Below, one piece after another: positions 32,099-32,131 of a stretch of DNA of 32,131 nucleotides. Numbering within the stretch: position 1 is the stretch's first letter; the number at the start of each line of letters is the position of its first letter. Position numbers and translations under genes: made by a program. This stretch comes from an uncultured Muribaculaceae bacterium. Lineage in GTDB: Bacteria; Bacteroidota; Bacteroidia; Bacteroidales; Muribaculaceae. A model generated the notes under the pieces. The model was given only the letters and a program-made list of their open reading frames with translations. It searched no databases and was not told the origin of the DNA. The DNA is taken from the NCBI GenBank assembly GCA_947625935.1, contig CANQQE010000031.1:1-32131 (forward strand). Reading direction: 5' to 3'.

Positions 32099-32131
32099 AG
32101 GGTGCTGAGATATGGATATATTTCAGGCGAC

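Overview
The window looks like a chromosomal segment of a gut Bacteroidales bacterium, most likely Muribaculaceae (S24-7) or a near relative. Supporting signs are several Bacteroidetes-type promoters (TTTG or TTG about 19-20 nt before TAnnTTTG), weak or absent Shine-Dalgarno sequences, a C10 peptidase, a BspA-type leucine-rich repeat protein, a starch-binding secreted protein, and a short C-terminal tail of Bacteroidales secreted proteins on three products. The genus is an inference. I see no rRNA, tRNA, CRISPR array or intact insertion sequence.

Layout. 1-2.4 kb: pnp (polynucleotide phosphorylase) on the minus strand with its terminator. 2.6-4.4 kb: a secreted starch-binding protein split by a -1 frameshift, behind an unusual 27-bp tandem promoter duplication. 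4.6-5.9 kb: rnz and tadA, overlapping, both acting on tRNA. 6.0-9.7 kb, plus strand: a possible short leader or small RNA, an iron-type alcohol dehydrogenase, a FemAB/GNAT-like acyltransferase and a CreD-like membrane protein, ending in a strong terminator. 9.8-12.6 kb, minus strand: glyS, lemA and an FKBP lipoprotein. 12.8-14.1 kb: a BspA-type LRR protein. 14.1-14.66 kb: a gene-poor stretch with a 23-bp tandem duplication and a possible transposase remnant.

14.66-29.1 kb is one long plus-strand series. It starts with topoisomerase IV subunit A, a DUF3316 protein and an S41 peptidase lipoprotein. An ABC-type ATPase overlapping a DUF4276 (TOPRIM-like) gene follows, then thymidine kinase and a DUF3108 protein. 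Next is an AT-rich pair made of a probable PD-(D/E)XK restriction nuclease and an N6-adenine methyltransferase. The series ends with a low-molecular-weight phosphatase, a GH20 hexosaminidase, a free-standing B3/B4 tRNA-editing-like domain and a YciO/TsaC-family protein. A C10 protease converges on this series from the minus strand, and an outer-membrane beta-barrel gene closes the window.

The part most worth attention is 19.3-25.0 kb. Two genetically separate anti-phage candidates, the ATPase-DUF4276 pair and the restriction-modification pair, sit within 6 kb among conserved housekeeping genes, which suggests a defence insertion spot. The best non-coding observations are the promoter duplication at 4425-4482 and the promoter-terminator pair at 6005-6113.
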